This document shows positions 8,749 to 18,100 of a stretch of 64,000 nucleotides of DNA, piece after piece. Source of the stretch: FEN-1139 sp964396375 (lineage in GTDB: Bacteria > Myxococcota_A > Polyangia > Polyangiales > Polyangiaceae); contig CAYNEY010000017.1 in NCBI GenBank assembly GCA_964396375.1, positions 42,506 to 106,505 on the forward strand, in the 5' to 3' direction. Within the stretch, counting starts at the first letter, position 1; every line of letters starts with the position of its first letter. The position numbers and the translations under genes were made by a program. The notes under the pieces were generated by a model. It did not search any database. It was given only the letters and a program-made list of their open reading frames with translations, and was not told the origin of the DNA.

Positions 8749-10758
8749 TTAGCGTCGGTTTCTGCGCCGGGCCAGGGCGAGGAGCAAACCCAGGGCGAAC
8801 GGAAGAATACCGCTCCGGTCCCGCCGCGGCAGGGTACATTGGCAGCCAGAATCAGAGGATTGACCTCCTGAAACCACCACCACCTCTTCCGTGGTCATCC
8901 CTCCGATTGAACTCTCTGCTCCAAACGAACCCAGTTGGCCCCCGGAGGTCGCGTCTGCTCGGTCTATTCCGCCGGACGCCGTGAGCCCAAAACCACCGCT
9001 GGCTTGTGGGAGTCCCCCCAGCCCAGGGTTTCCACCACTGTGAGGAGCAGCTCCCAGTCCTTGGTTTCCTCCCGCAGAAGTGGCGCCGCCAACCCCCAGG
9101 TGACCGCCGGTACCGAGACTCCCGCCGAATCCTGGGTGCGCCCCGCCGTGGCTTGGCGCACCACCGAGACTCAGATTCCCAGCAAAACTGGGCGCTCCTC
9201 CTTGGCTGTTGGACCCTCCCTCGCTCCTCCCCCCTGCGGCGATGGTGCCGGCTGAGCCGGCGGCGCCTCCGGACGTGACGACACCACCTTGCCCGGGCAG
9301 GCTACCTGCACCGCCTAACTCTTCCACGCTCGAGCCACCCTGCTCGTTGCCAGCGTGGCCCGCGCTACCGCCAAGACCGCTCGCGCCACCTTCGCCGCCG
9401 ATTGGCGTGCTCGGTACGAACCGCCAATAGTCAAGGTTGAAGAGGGAGCCACCAGCACCCTTGAATACGAGGAAGAGGTCGTGCTGCCCAGTAGTGTCGT
9501 TGACGTCGCAGTCGATCTGTTCCCAGTTCTGCCAGCCGCCGGTTGCAGGCACGTTGCAGGTGCCAAGGAGTGTTCCGCTCAAAGAATCGAGTCGAAGCTC
9601 GATCTGTCCGCCGTTGTTGCCAGAGGCGACGCTCACCTCGAAGGAAAGCGTCCCGCCCGTGAAGTCGACTGACTCGATCTTGACGCTGTCGCCATTCTCG
9701 AGGTTGGACAGGTTTCTGCCTCCCGCGCTGCAGTCTTCAACCTCTACCCCCTCTCCCCAGGCCATGGTCTCGCCTTCGACTCGTGCGTACGGATCGAGTG
9801 GGGCAACCGACTCAGTTACACCTTCATCGGTCTTCCGAATAGTCGGAAAGGCGCCGTCGGCGTCATAGGTGAACTCTTCAACTGCCACGGAACGCTTGTA
9901 GCCGTCGCCTGAGAGTTCTTGGGTGTGGTAGAAGAAATATGAGCGCCCCTTGAAGTCAACGACGCCAGCATGGTTCGTGAACGCGTGTCCCGACTCACTC
10001 TCCATGATGACACCCTGATAAGTGAAGGGTCCGAGTGGGCCAGGGGCGGTTGAGTATCCGATCCGCTCGGGGAGGGGCCCCATCGCGAACATCATGTAAT
10101 AGAGGTCGTTTCGCTTGAAGAACCAGGGCCCCTCTTCATAGAGCGTGGTGCGGTCGGCGTCGCCGTTGCGCTGACCGAAACTCTGGCTGGTCATGGGGAT
10201 CTGCTCGACCTGCCCCGAGTACGAGGTCATGTTCTGGTCGAGCGTCACGTACCAGAGGTTGGGGTTGCCAAAGTACAGGTAGGCCTGGTCGTCATCGTCG
10301 ACGAAGACACTAGGATCGATGAAACGATAGTCACTTACCAATGGTCGACCAATGGCGTCCTCGAACGGTCCAAGTGGGCTGTCCGCCACCGCCACCCCGA
10401 TTGCGTTCGAAACGGGCACGTAGAAGTAGTACTTGCCGTCGCGCTCCACGCAATGCGGCGCCCAGGCCTTTCCAGTTGCCCACGAGAAGCTCTGGTAGGA
10501 CAGGGGTGAGCCGTGGTCCGTCCAGTTCACCATGTCCTTCGACGAGAACACTCGCCAGTCGTTCATGGTGAAGAAGTTGTCAACTGTGACATCTTCATCG
10601 TGGCTCGTACACAGGTACACGGTGTCGCCATAGACGACAGGAGCCGGATCGGCGGTGTAGATGTGCTGCACGATCGGGTTGTCGGCCCATGTGCGTGTAG
10701 TGACGAGACAAAGTGCTGTGAGCAGCGCTGTGGTGAGACGGGGAAGATTCGATCCCAT
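8749..10758 (-). CDS. GH43 glycosidase with CBM6 domain, Gly-rich linker and MYXO-CTERM tail
   Basis: This 669-residue protein starts with a signal peptide (about 1-25). The five-blade propeller of GH43 (about 27-315) shows the three expected acids: Asp37 in YTADPAP (base), Asp148 in RFIDPSVFVD (pKa modulator) and Glu209 in LYEEGPWF (acid). A CBM6-like domain follows (about 330-455: YARVEGETMAW, CSAGGRNLSNL, NLDYWRFVP). A Gly/Ser/Ala linker follows, and then a MYXO-CTERM tail (SDSGCQC, hydrophobic helix, RRRNRR). GH43 enzymes are arabinofuranosidases, arabinanases or beta-xylosidases, and CBM6 often binds xylan. A surface-displayed arabinoxylan debranching enzyme is the best guess. It is on the minus strand with GH30 about 490 bp upstream. 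Confidence 0.9.
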   Translation of the reverse strand: MGSNLPRLTTALLTALCLVTTRTWADNPIVQHIYTADPAPVVYGDTVYLCTSHDEDVTVDNFFTMNDWRVFSSKDMVNWTDHGSPLSYQSFSWATGKAWAPHCVERDGKYYFYVPVSNAIGVAVADSPLGPFEDAIGRPLVSDYRFIDPSVFVDDDDQAYLYFGNPNLWYVTLDQNMTSYSGQVEQIPMTSQSFGQRNGDADRTTLYEEGPWFFKRNDLYYMMFAMGPLPERIGYSTAPGPLGPFTYQGVIMESESGHAFTNHAGVVDFKGRSYFFYHTQELSGDGYKRSVAVEEFTYDADGAFPTIRKTDEGVTESVAPLDPYARVEGETMAWGEGVEVEDCSAGGRNLSNLENGDSVKIESVDFTGGTLSFEVSVASGNNGGQIELRLDSLSGTLLGTCNVPATGGWQNWEQIDCDVNDTTGQHDLFLVFKGAGGSLFNLDYWRFVPSTPIGGEGGASGLGGSAGHAGNEQGGSSVEELGGAGSLPGQGGVVTSGGAAGSAGTIAAGGRSEGGSNSQGGAPSFAGNLSLGGAPSHGGAHPGFGGSLGTGGHLGVGGATSAGGNQGLGAAPHSGGNPGLGGLPQASGGFGLTASGGIDRADATSGGQLGSFGAESSIGGMTTEEVVVVSGGQSSDSGCQCTLPRRDRSGILPFALGLLLALARRRNRR

Positions 10759-11247
10759 ATCTGGGCTCCCAGGACGGCCAGGATCCCACCTGCGAACCTT
10801 GGCCGCGTCCCTGTGCTTGTCGCGAAGTGCGTGGGATTGTCATGCAAAGCATCAGAGGTGACCAGGCGGCGCCCGAAGCGGGCAAAGGTGGCAGGCGAAG
10901 GGCACAGAAGCGCCATGACAGTCCGGCTCGGGACGCAACCAGAGTCGACGGGGGCTATGGTGCCGCGCGCCAAAAACTCCATCGAGTTCTCGAACAGGGG
11001 TTCCGGTCGCATCTTGGGCGTCAACCAGAAGAACTCGACCAGTCACGAGCCCTACGAAGATGTGTCGTGCTCGGCGTTCAGCAATAGAGTCATGACCATC
11101 GTGCAGGCTGGTCGAGAAGGTCGCAAGATCACAGGTGAGGTGCCCATGGATGGGTTGGTCGGGGATCCGGTGTGCATGACCAGTACCGGAACCTGAAGGG
11201 GGATGTTGGGCGGGTGGCGCGAAGGGAGCCGCTCCGATCGCCCTTAC
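10759..11247. other. Intergenic region between GH30 and GH43 genes
   Basis: Both neighbours read leftwards. I see no convincing gene here. The stretch probably holds the GH30 transcript end and the GH43 promoter, but no clear motif stands out. Confidence 0.45.
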
Positions 11248-12880
11248 TCAGGGAGTGCCGACGAAGGTGGTGACGCTTCTCGAGTCGAGGTTCGCGGTGA
11301 AGCGGGCGTCGATGACTTGGATGTCGGCTCGTGATGCCAGGCTGTCCGCGTCGGAGGTTACCCACGGGGTCATCGAGCACGGAGTGGCACCATCGATGAA
11401 CAGTGAAATCGGCGACGGACTCGTATTCTGATTTATGGCCACCACGACCACTGTTCCGTCGTCCGGATTCCGGTATCCGGAGATCAGGACACCGGAATCC
11501 GTGTCTCCCGAAGTTGTGATCCGGTAGAATCCTGGTCGCACGAACCGCGAGTAGTTCCCGAGAACCCAGAGGCGCTTGGTCCACACGTTGGTGTCGGTGT
11601 TGAACACTCCGCTCGTGCCCCCCGCCCAGAGCCACCAGTAGTGCCAGGCGTTCAGATCGCCTAGGGTGAGATCATTGTGGATGCACTCGGCCATGTGGAG
11701 CGCGGTCGAGATATTGTCGCCGGTGGGATCATCGGATGCTCGTCCGGTGTCCACCTCGGTTTGCCAGTACTCCTTGCCAGCTTCGGCGATTGCGGGTTCG
11801 GGTCTGCTTGGTCCAAGACCGTAGGCGTGGCTCGCGAAGACGCTGACATAGTTCCACGCGTCTTGGTCGTTCTGAATCGCCTCGAAGTAACTCGGGAATC
11901 CCCACCAGTTCATGGTCTCCGGGGCCATGACCTTGGTATTGGTGTTGGCCAATGCTGGTCCCAAGTACGCTGAGATCCAGGAGGCCAGTTCCTCGGCAGA
12001 GAACGACGTTGTACCGTTCATGCCACCGCTGTCTGGTTCGTTTTCGGCCGAGATCGCGTAGATCGGGACTCCCGCTTGTTCCATTGTGTCCACGAACGCA
12101 ACCAAGCGGCTCGCCCAGTCTGCCGGATCGATGAGCTTGGGTGGCGGATCGCAGGCGCTGTTTCCGGGGCAGTTGTCGCGATCCGTGTCCTCCCGCGCCA
12201 CCTCCCACGGGGTGGCCCAGACCTTTACCCCATACTCCACGGCTTTCTGCGCTATCCGAGTCTCTGACGTCGTGCCGCGACCGATACGGATCCGGTGCAA
12301 GGTGAGGCCAGCCCCGGTTGTAGTTGACCAGAGCATGTCCGGGTCGTTTTCGGGATCGCGGAAATCTCCAGCCCAGGCGCTCGAGAGACCGAATCCGGAG
12401 ATCCGCTGTCGTGGTTCTGCGAGCAGAAGAGAGAGATCGCCTGCTTGAGCGGTCCCAGAGCTGCATGATACAATTGTACTTCCGCCGCCTNNNNNNNNNN
12501 NNNNNNNNNNNNNNNNNNNNNNNNNNNNNNNNNNNNNNNNNNNNNNNNNNNNNNNNNNNNNNNNNNNNNNNNNNNNNNNNNNNNNNNNNNTCGCCGAGAG
12601 CACCGCCTTCGCCGAGAGCACCGCCTTCGCCGAGAGCACCGCCTTCGCCGAGAGCACCGCCTTGGGCCGTTGTGCCGCCTTGGGCCGTTGCGCCGGAAGC
12701 ATTGAACATTCCCCCGCCAGTGAACCCACCGTTCAGAGGAGGCGCACCCCCAGACGCAGATGGTGCCCCACCGAGTGGCGTCGAGGATTCCTCACGGGTT
12801 TCATTCGACGAGCCGCAAGCAATGAGGCCTGTGGCCAACAAGAGCCATGGCAATTCGGCGAAGATGCGACGACGCTTCAT
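11248..12880 (-). CDS. GH30 glucuronoxylanase-like lipoprotein, interrupted by assembly gap
   Basis: The start at 12880 gives a lipoprotein signal with lipobox LIAC (Cys22), then a Gly/Ala-rich spacer with 6-residue repeats, then 100 Ns. After the gap a different frame holds the catalytic part: RISGFGLSSAW opening, LHRIRIG, WATPWE, acid/base Glu in SAENEPD, nucleophile Glu in YWQTEVD, and the side beta-domain with VVVAINQNTS. This fits GH30, closest in feel to subfamily 8 glucuronoxylan or glucuronoarabinoxylan endo-xylanases, which cut the xylan backbone near glucuronosyl branches. The subfamily is not certain. The frame change is explained by the arbitrary gap size. With the GH43, GH2 and esterase genes it completes a plausible xylan set. 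Confidence 0.85.
12491..12590. other. Assembly gap (100 N) inside an 18-bp tandem repeat
   Basis: A conventional 100-N scaffold gap inside the Gly-rich spacer of the GH30 gene. The two gene halves are in frame only if the missing length is a multiple of 3, as a whole number of 18-bp units would give. Confidence 0.97.
12591..12662 (-). repeat. 18-bp tandem repeat coding for GGALGE spacer
   Basis: Four identical 18-bp units (tcgccgagagcaccgcct on the plus strand) follow the gap, then two related units coding for AQGGTT-type residues up to about 12700. They separate the lipid anchor from the GH30 domain. Confidence 0.92.
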
Positions 12881-13621
12881 GGGAACGGTTCCGGCGAGAA
12901 AGATTGTTGGTGGAAAGGGGTGTGCGGCACGAACCCCTCGCGGGGTATTGTTTCGTGCCGGAGGGAGTTGTCACGCGATTGGCGAAGATGGCGGTGTGCT
13001 GGTGCGGGCGACTACTGCCGATACGCGTCCTGCATCGGGACGATGACGAGACTCCGAACCAACCTGCGCAGGGCCGCAAGATCCTTCTCGCTCGCGGTTG
13101 ACCCATAAGGTTGATAGGACAAAAATGCACGCGAGCGTGTGCCGCCAAGAGTGCTTGGTCTCGCTTTTCCACGGCTCGGCTCCCGCGTCGACGGTGCTCA
13201 CGAAGGCATCACGATGCAGACCGCGGCCAATGTTTCCGGAGCGCTGACGATGGTATCTGGCTGTGGTTCGAGACCCGAGCGCTGCGAAGTTACAGCGTGG
13301 TCGGGAGACGGTGACGGTTTTGGTGTAGGGACCGCTCGAGTTCAATGGCGTCACTGACCGTGATGGCTGTGCCGTTCAGGAACTTCCCAGTCCGACGGAG
13401 AATAGCGGCGCCAGGCCTGCCTGCGTCGACTTCCAGAATTGCGACGCAGGCCATCCAACTCGTGCACGCCTTTTCGTTGGCACCACACGCCCTCACCTCC
13501 GTGCTACCCGAGCACTTGGGGCCCCGATCAGACCTGGGCGGCCATCTGGCAGCCCAGAAGTGCGCACCCGCGACAGTGCGGTTCAGATCGTGGGTAAAGC
13601 CTACCCACGGCTTCCGTTCAG
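12881..13621. other. Intergenic region upstream of GH30 gene
   Basis: I see no gene that I can support in this 0.74-kb stretch. Short open frames exist on both strands, one running through the tRNA, but none shows domain motifs or a good start. It should contain the GH30 promoter. Confidence 0.45.
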
Positions 13622-13695
<74 letters not shown>

Positions 13696-13884
13696 ATCGT
13701 CGGACAGCCGGCGTCAGCCGGCCAAACGACGCCGGGGTTCTCGCACGCCCTTTGGCTCTCGGCAACCCGGTCGCCGCGATCTGACTGAATTTGCTGGAAA
13801 ATGGTCTCCGGGGCACCGGCCAATAGACCGCACGTTGATGCGTGGTCAGTTCAGCGCGCGCCTGGTTCTTTGGTACTCTGGGGC

Positions 13885-14652
13885 GTGTCCGTGGTCGCTG
13901 TCCCGTGTCGTTCCGACAACTACGCCTACGTGGTTGGGGATCCCGACGGTGCACGGGCCCTGGTCGTCGATCCGAGCGAGGGGGGGCCCATCATAGCGAC
14001 GTTGCGGCGTGAGCAGCTTATGCCGGTGGCGATTCTGTGCACGCACCGCCATGCCGACCACACGGGAGGGCTCGCAGAGCTGCGCGCGGCCTACGGAGCG
14101 ATTCCGGTGTACTGCCATCCCTTGTGCCAGGCGACGCTTGGGTTGGATGGTCCCAAGCTCGTGGATGGCGTCGTCGTGCCCGTCGGTAAAATCACATTTC
14201 AGGTGCTCTTCACCCCAGGGCACACGCGTGACTCGGTTTGCTTCGCGACCGCAGACGACCTGTTCACGGGAGACACTCTGTTCGTAGCGGGGTGTGGTCG
14301 TCTCTTCGAGGGTACGCCCGGCGAGATGCTCGCCTCGCTCCAGCGCATTCTCACCTTGCCGCGCGCGATCCGCGTCCACTCGGGACACGAGTACGCGCTT
14401 GCCAATCTGGCCTTCGCACAGCATATCGAGCCCGAAAATCCCACGGTTTGCGCGCGTTACGAGGCAGCTCTCCATCTCGCTCAGCAAACGCGTGGTTGGG
14501 GTTCAACCACCCTCGCCGAAGAACTCGAGCACAACCCTTTCTTGCGAGTAGCGGAGCCCGCGGTGCGGTGCGCCGTTCAATTAGGGGAGCCCGCGAGCGA
14601 CGAAGAGGTGTTTGGCGCGGTGCGTGCCGCAAGAAGCAGGTTCGTGCCGTGA
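13885..14652 (+). CDS. gloB: Hydroxyacylglutathione hydrolase (glyoxalase II), metallo-beta-lactamase fold
   Basis: The enzyme hydrolyses S-D-lactoylglutathione in methylglyoxal detoxification. The metal motif THRHADHTGG (HxHxDH) is present, followed by TPGHTRDS, the bridging Asp in FTGDTLF, and HSGHEYAL, all in the order and spacing of glyoxalase II. The C-terminal region has the ENP motif and the small helical domain that binds glutathione. I chose the GTG at 13885 because VSVVAVPCRSDNYAYVV is the usual start of the family and gives 255 residues. An in-frame extension to 13801 has no conserved look. The next gene overlaps or abuts this one. Some family members act on other thioesters, but the core motifs are complete. 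Confidence 0.88.
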   Translation: MSVVAVPCRSDNYAYVVGDPDGARALVVDPSEGGPIIATLRREQLMPVAILCTHRHADHTGGLAELRAAYGAIPVYCHPLCQATLGLDGPKLVDGVVVPVGKITFQVLFTPGHTRDSVCFATADDLFTGDTLFVAGCGRLFEGTPGEMLASLQRILTLPRAIRVHSGHEYALANLAFAQHIEPENPTVCARYEAALHLAQQTRGWGSTTLAEELEHNPFLRVAEPAVRCAVQLGEPASDEEVFGAVRAARSRFVP

Positions 14653-14654
14653 AG

Positions 14655-15719
14655 ATGCCGCCGAACGTTTGGGCCCTGGTGCTGTTGGGGAGTTGGCTGG
14701 GTGTGTTCGTGGTCATGGCCACACTCTGTAATCCTGGCCATGTCGGATGGCAGGGTGCCTCGCCCCCCAAGGTGGAAGTTGGAAGAACTCCCGCGTACAG
14801 CGCCCAACCCGACACCAGTGTGCCGGCTCCGGTCTCAGCAAGCGCCCAACCCGGTCACGCGGGCGGTGCTGCTGTGTCTGATGGCGGGCTCGTGCCGATG
14901 CTTCCTGCGGAGGAATTGACCTGGACCTTCGAGGTCCCGAGGCTCGGTCGGATCGACGTGGTGGTGATGATGCCTCCACGCCGGGTCACTGATCGCTTCC
15001 CCATGCTGATCGCGTTGCACGGTCGAGGGGAGGCGCAGCGCGGACCGGTCCGTGGCGCGCGCGGCTGGGTTGACGACTACGCTTTGCCTCGAGCGACCCA
15101 GAGGCTCGTGGCCCCGCCACTTACGGCGAAAGACTTCGAAGGGTTCGTGACTCAGGAGCGGCTTCAGGCCATCAACCAGGAGCTTTCGCGTCGGCCGTAC
15201 CGAGGTTTGGTCGTTCTGTGTCCCTACACGGTTGACGTGCTCGCGGGCGATCGTCCTTTTGACAGCGTGAAACCGTATGCGCAGTTCCTCCTCGAGGAGC
15301 TTGTGCCTCGAGCGAAAGGCTCGCTACCAGTCCTTGGCCAACCGAGCGATCTCGGGATTGATGGCGTGAGCTTGGGGGGCCGCGTGGCGGTGCTCTCTGG
15401 GCTGTTGCATCCCACGGCGTTTGGGGCAGCAGCCGGACTCCAGGCGGCGTTTGACGCGGATGATGCACCCAGCCTTGCCAAGCTGGCCACGGTTGCTCGC
15501 GCGAAGAATCCCAGGCTCACCCTGGGGCTCTTGACCAGCGATGGGGATTTCTTCTTGCGTGCCAATCGAGCCATCTCGGCGGAGCTGCGGCGCTATGGAA
15601 TCGATCACCGGTTCTTGGTCGTGCCCGGTCCTCACGATTACGCATTCAACCGCGGACCTGGCGTGCTCGAGATGCTGCTCTTTCACGATCGGGTGTTACG
15701 TAGCGAGCCGCCGATCTGA
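14655..15719 (+). CDS. Membrane-anchored alpha/beta-hydrolase (putative esterase)
   Basis: This 354-residue protein has an N-terminal hydrophobic helix (VWALVLLGSWLGVFVVMATLC, about 5-25), then a Pro/Ala/Ser-rich linker to about residue 80. An esterase-D-like hydrolase domain follows: FPMLIALHGRGEA (oxyanion region), nucleophile Ser in GIDGVSLGG, an acidic residue in LTSDGDFF and His in GPHDYAFNRG. The substrate is unknown. The ATG at 14655 lies just past the gloB stop. A GTG at 14649 overlapping that stop would add two residues, and either fits translational coupling. Its helix suggests a periplasm-facing, membrane-bound enzyme. The protein ends 4 bp before the convergent PilZ gene. Confidence 0.7.
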   Translation: MPPNVWALVLLGSWLGVFVVMATLCNPGHVGWQGASPPKVEVGRTPAYSAQPDTSVPAPVSASAQPGHAGGAAVSDGGLVPMLPAEELTWTFEVPRLGRIDVVVMMPPRRVTDRFPMLIALHGRGEAQRGPVRGARGWVDDYALPRATQRLVAPPLTAKDFEGFVTQERLQAINQELSRRPYRGLVVLCPYTVDVLAGDRPFDSVKPYAQFLLEELVPRAKGSLPVLGQPSDLGIDGVSLGGRVAVLSGLLHPTAFGAAAGLQAAFDADDAPSLAKLATVARAKNPRLTLGLLTSDGDFFLRANRAISAELRRYGIDHRFLVVPGPHDYAFNRGPGVLEMLLFHDRVLRSEPPI

Positions 15720-15723
15720 GGCG

Positions 15724-16110
15724 CTACTCGAAGTCCGATGGATTCACGAGTTCCACGAGGACGGTGAGGGCTTCTGTGGAGTTGTGCTCGAAGCGCAAGC
15801 CAAGTTCGGCCCGCTCCTCCGTAAGTGCATGACTCCAGGCCACCCGACCCGGCAAGGTGAGGGGCTGCCAGAGTTGGGGAGCGTCGACGCGAAGCTCCAC
15901 CGATGTGCCGGCAGGCAGTGGCTGAGCCACCAGCACTCGGGCCCCACCGATCCCCAGATCGGTCAATCGTGCCGGCAGATCCCAGCCGAGGAGTTCCGTC
16001 TGCACGACCGCGGGTAGGCTCACCGGCCGCCTCGCATGGGCCCGGAAGTGGTCGAGTGGGGGCACGGGCCGCACACTACCACGGGTCGGCAGTCCCAACG
16101 AAGGTCTCAA
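15724..16110 (-). CDS. Single-domain PilZ protein (putative c-di-GMP receptor)
   Basis: This 128-residue protein is almost only a PilZ domain. The Arg-rich motif (HARRPVSLPA) stands at about residue 26 and the second motif (LTDLGIGGARV) at about 50. These match RxxxR and D/NxSxxG reasonably, with Gly in place of Ser. Beta-strands with LPGRVAWSH and LGLRFEHN follow. PilZ proteins bind cyclic di-GMP and change motility or secretion. The weak second motif leaves binding uncertain. It is divergent from a larger PilZ gene, with about 60 bp between the starts. Confidence 0.72.
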   Translation of the reverse strand: MRPSLGLPTRGSVRPVPPLDHFRAHARRPVSLPAVVQTELLGWDLPARLTDLGIGGARVLVAQPLPAGTSVELRVDAPQLWQPLTLPGRVAWSHALTEERAELGLRFEHNSTEALTVLVELVNPSDFE

Positions 16111-16173
16111 CTACTTGGGGAAACCGAGCAGGTCCGCTACGATAGCGTAAGTCCGGTCGGTCTCTGGCCGGCC

Positions 16174-18054
16174 ATGACCAGTCGAGGACCCATGTCCCAG
16201 CAGTCGCGAAAGGATCCGCGAGCCAAGGTGCTCAGCATGACGGTCCGCTATAAGAGTGCAACTTTAGCGGACTTCATCGAACACCACTCCCATGACGTGA
16301 GTCGCGGTGGGATGTACATCAAGACGCCGCAGCCGTTTCCAGCAGGAACGCTCCTCAAGTTTGAGGTGCGGATCGCTGGCGACGAAAAAGTGATTCAGGG
16401 CGTGGGGCGTGTAGTCTGGAAGCGGGATTCAGCAGGTCCCGATCCGGACAAGCCGGCGGGGATGGGGATCAAGTTCATCAAGCTCGACGACGCATCGCGC
16501 GAGGTGATCGAGCAGTTGATGGGGCAGAAAGGGGATGTGCCCTCCACCTTCGACGAAGGGGTTCGAGCGCCGGGAGCCACGTCGGAGGGCAGCGAACGGC
16601 CTACCGAAGGTGAGCCCTCCGCGCCGGTTCCCTCTCCAACGTCACCCGATCTGGCAACGGCTGCGCCTTCGAGCCGAACGATTCTGGGCACCGGGCCAGG
16701 GGAGGCGGAAGCCGATGCTTCCCATGCGCTCGTGTCTGCGCAGCGCACATCCCTGAGCCAGAAGCCCTCTGCGTCGGCATCTCAGCCGGTTTCGTCGCGA
16801 GATTCGGTCGGAACAACAGTGACCAAGGGCGCATCAATGGCAGCGCGTGCTCCATCGAGCGTGAGTGGGCCAAGCTCGTCGGTGACCCAGAAATCCGAGC
16901 GGTTGGCTTCCCTGCCCGTCGGGCCCTCCCTGTCTCCGTCCACACCCTCGCCCGCTCGAGGAACGGCGCTCTCGTCGCCGCCGCCTGCGACGGCTCCCAA
17001 ACCCGCGACGGCGGCTCCCAAGCCTGCCGGGGTGACTCCGCCAAGCTCGAAGTCTGACGCTCCCATTATTCCAATGATGGATGAGGGGGATGTGGAGGAT
17101 GGGACGGTCATGAAGCAGGCGACGGAACTGCTCGAGGCAGCGCTGATGAGCGCTGGCGGCACTCGGGAAGGCATGCGTTCCGAGCCGCCGAGCGGAGTAC
17201 CGCCAGACACCACCCGCCCCGGCCGCCCCTCGGCCAAGCAGCGAGCCGCCGAGCCAGCGGAGAGCGAAGCGGTGGGGGCACAGGGAGATTCGGCGGCCCA
17301 CGGGCACGCGTCTCCCATCGAGAAGCCATCCCCCCCATCCAGTGCAGAGCGTTCGGTGAGCCGGGCGTCCCAGGTTGAAGAACGGTCGGTGCGCCCCGTG
17401 TCCCCTGCGCCAAAGTCATCCGGCCGTTCTCGCGCGCCGATCATGCTGGTTCTGGTGCTGGGAGCGGCGGGGGCGCTCTACTACGTCACCCGCCCACGTC
17501 CGATCCCACCACCGGTGGAAGGAGAACTGGCGGTGCAGCAGCCTGCGGACGTCGCCACGCCGGCACTCACCGCAGCCTCGGCTCCGAGCGTTGAAGCCGC
17601 CTCTCTCTTTCCCTCGACGGAGAGATCCGCCACCGCACTGGCCTCGGCCGCATCAGCGGATGCGCCTCCCGCTGCTTCGGTCACGACCACGCCGGAACCG
17701 TCGGCTCCACAGAGTGCGCTGCCAGTCACCGTGGCGGCACCAACAACACCGGATGCACCACCTCCGGTGCGACGCACGCCGCGGAGACCGAAGACACCGG
17801 AGGTCGTTTTGGAGCCGTCAGAGCCCACACCCACCGAGCCAACGGTTGCGGCCTCGCCGGCCCTGACCCCGTCGAGTGCTCCCGCGGCGACTGCTCCCGC
17901 GGCGACTGCTCCCGCGGCGACTGCTCCCGCGGCGACTGCTCCTGCGGTGACACCGCCTGCTCCTGCGGCGACGCCGCCTGCTCCTGCGGCGACACCGCCT
18001 GCTCCTGCGGCTGCACCCGCCCCGAACCCTGCCAGTACTCCCGATCCAGCGTGA
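16174..18054 (+). CDS. PilZ-like domain protein with long low-complexity region and transmembrane helix
   Basis: The first about 120 residues form a PilZ-like domain of the type first described as a Myxococcus paralogous family (TIGR02266-like): SATLADFIEHHSHDVSRGGMY carries the DxSxxG motif, and GVGRVVWKRD and GMGIKFI follow. A long Ser/Pro/Ala-rich region (about 130-420) leads to one transmembrane helix (APIMLVLVLGAAGALYYVT, about 425-445) and then a Pro/Ala/Thr-rich tail to residue 626 ending in TAPAA repeats. The ATG at 16174 was chosen because it gives a short lead into the domain. An ATG at 16192 is also possible. The gene is followed 46 bp later by a Ser/Thr kinase, so the pair may act together in surface or motility signalling. 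Confidence 0.72.
   Translation: MTSRGPMSQQSRKDPRAKVLSMTVRYKSATLADFIEHHSHDVSRGGMYIKTPQPFPAGTLLKFEVRIAGDEKVIQGVGRVVWKRDSAGPDPDKPAGMGIKFIKLDDASREVIEQLMGQKGDVPSTFDEGVRAPGATSEGSERPTEGEPSAPVPSPTSPDLATAAPSSRTILGTGPGEAEADASHALVSAQRTSLSQKPSASASQPVSSRDSVGTTVTKGASMAARAPSSVSGPSSSVTQKSERLASLPVGPSLSPSTPSPARGTALSSPPPATAPKPATAAPKPAGVTPPSSKSDAPIIPMMDEGDVEDGTVMKQATELLEAALMSAGGTREGMRSEPPSGVPPDTTRPGRPSAKQRAAEPAESEAVGAQGDSAAHGHASPIEKPSPPSSAERSVSRASQVEERSVRPVSPAPKSSGRSRAPIMLVLVLGAAGALYYVTRPRPIPPPVEGELAVQQPADVATPALTAASAPSVEAASLFPSTERSATALASAASADAPPAASVTTTPEPSAPQSALPVTVAAPTTPDAPPPVRRTPRRPKTPEVVLEPSEPTPTEPTVAASPALTPSSAPAATAPAATAPAATAPAATAPAVTPPAPAATPPAPAATPPAPAAAPAPNPASTPDPA
17881..18013 (+). repeat. 15-bp and 21-bp tandem repeats in PilZ-protein tail
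   Basis: Four identical 15-bp units (cccgcggcgactgct) span 17881-17940, then about three 21-bp units coding for PPAPAAT follow. They extend the Pro/Ala/Thr tail, which probably spans the periplasm. Confidence 0.88.
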
Positions 18055-18100
18055 ACTGCGCTGGACGGAGGGTGCGGACGAACCTCACTTTCGCCTCTTC

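Noticed and set aside
12591..12700. Short regular repeats that could be taken for a CRISPR array
   Set aside because: The units are directly adjacent without spacers and code for an in-frame Gly-rich linker; no cas genes are present.
14238..14654. N-terminal extension of the alpha/beta-hydrolase across gloB
   Set aside because: Arg-rich translation in the wrong frame of gloB; the hydrophobic anchor starts only at 14655.
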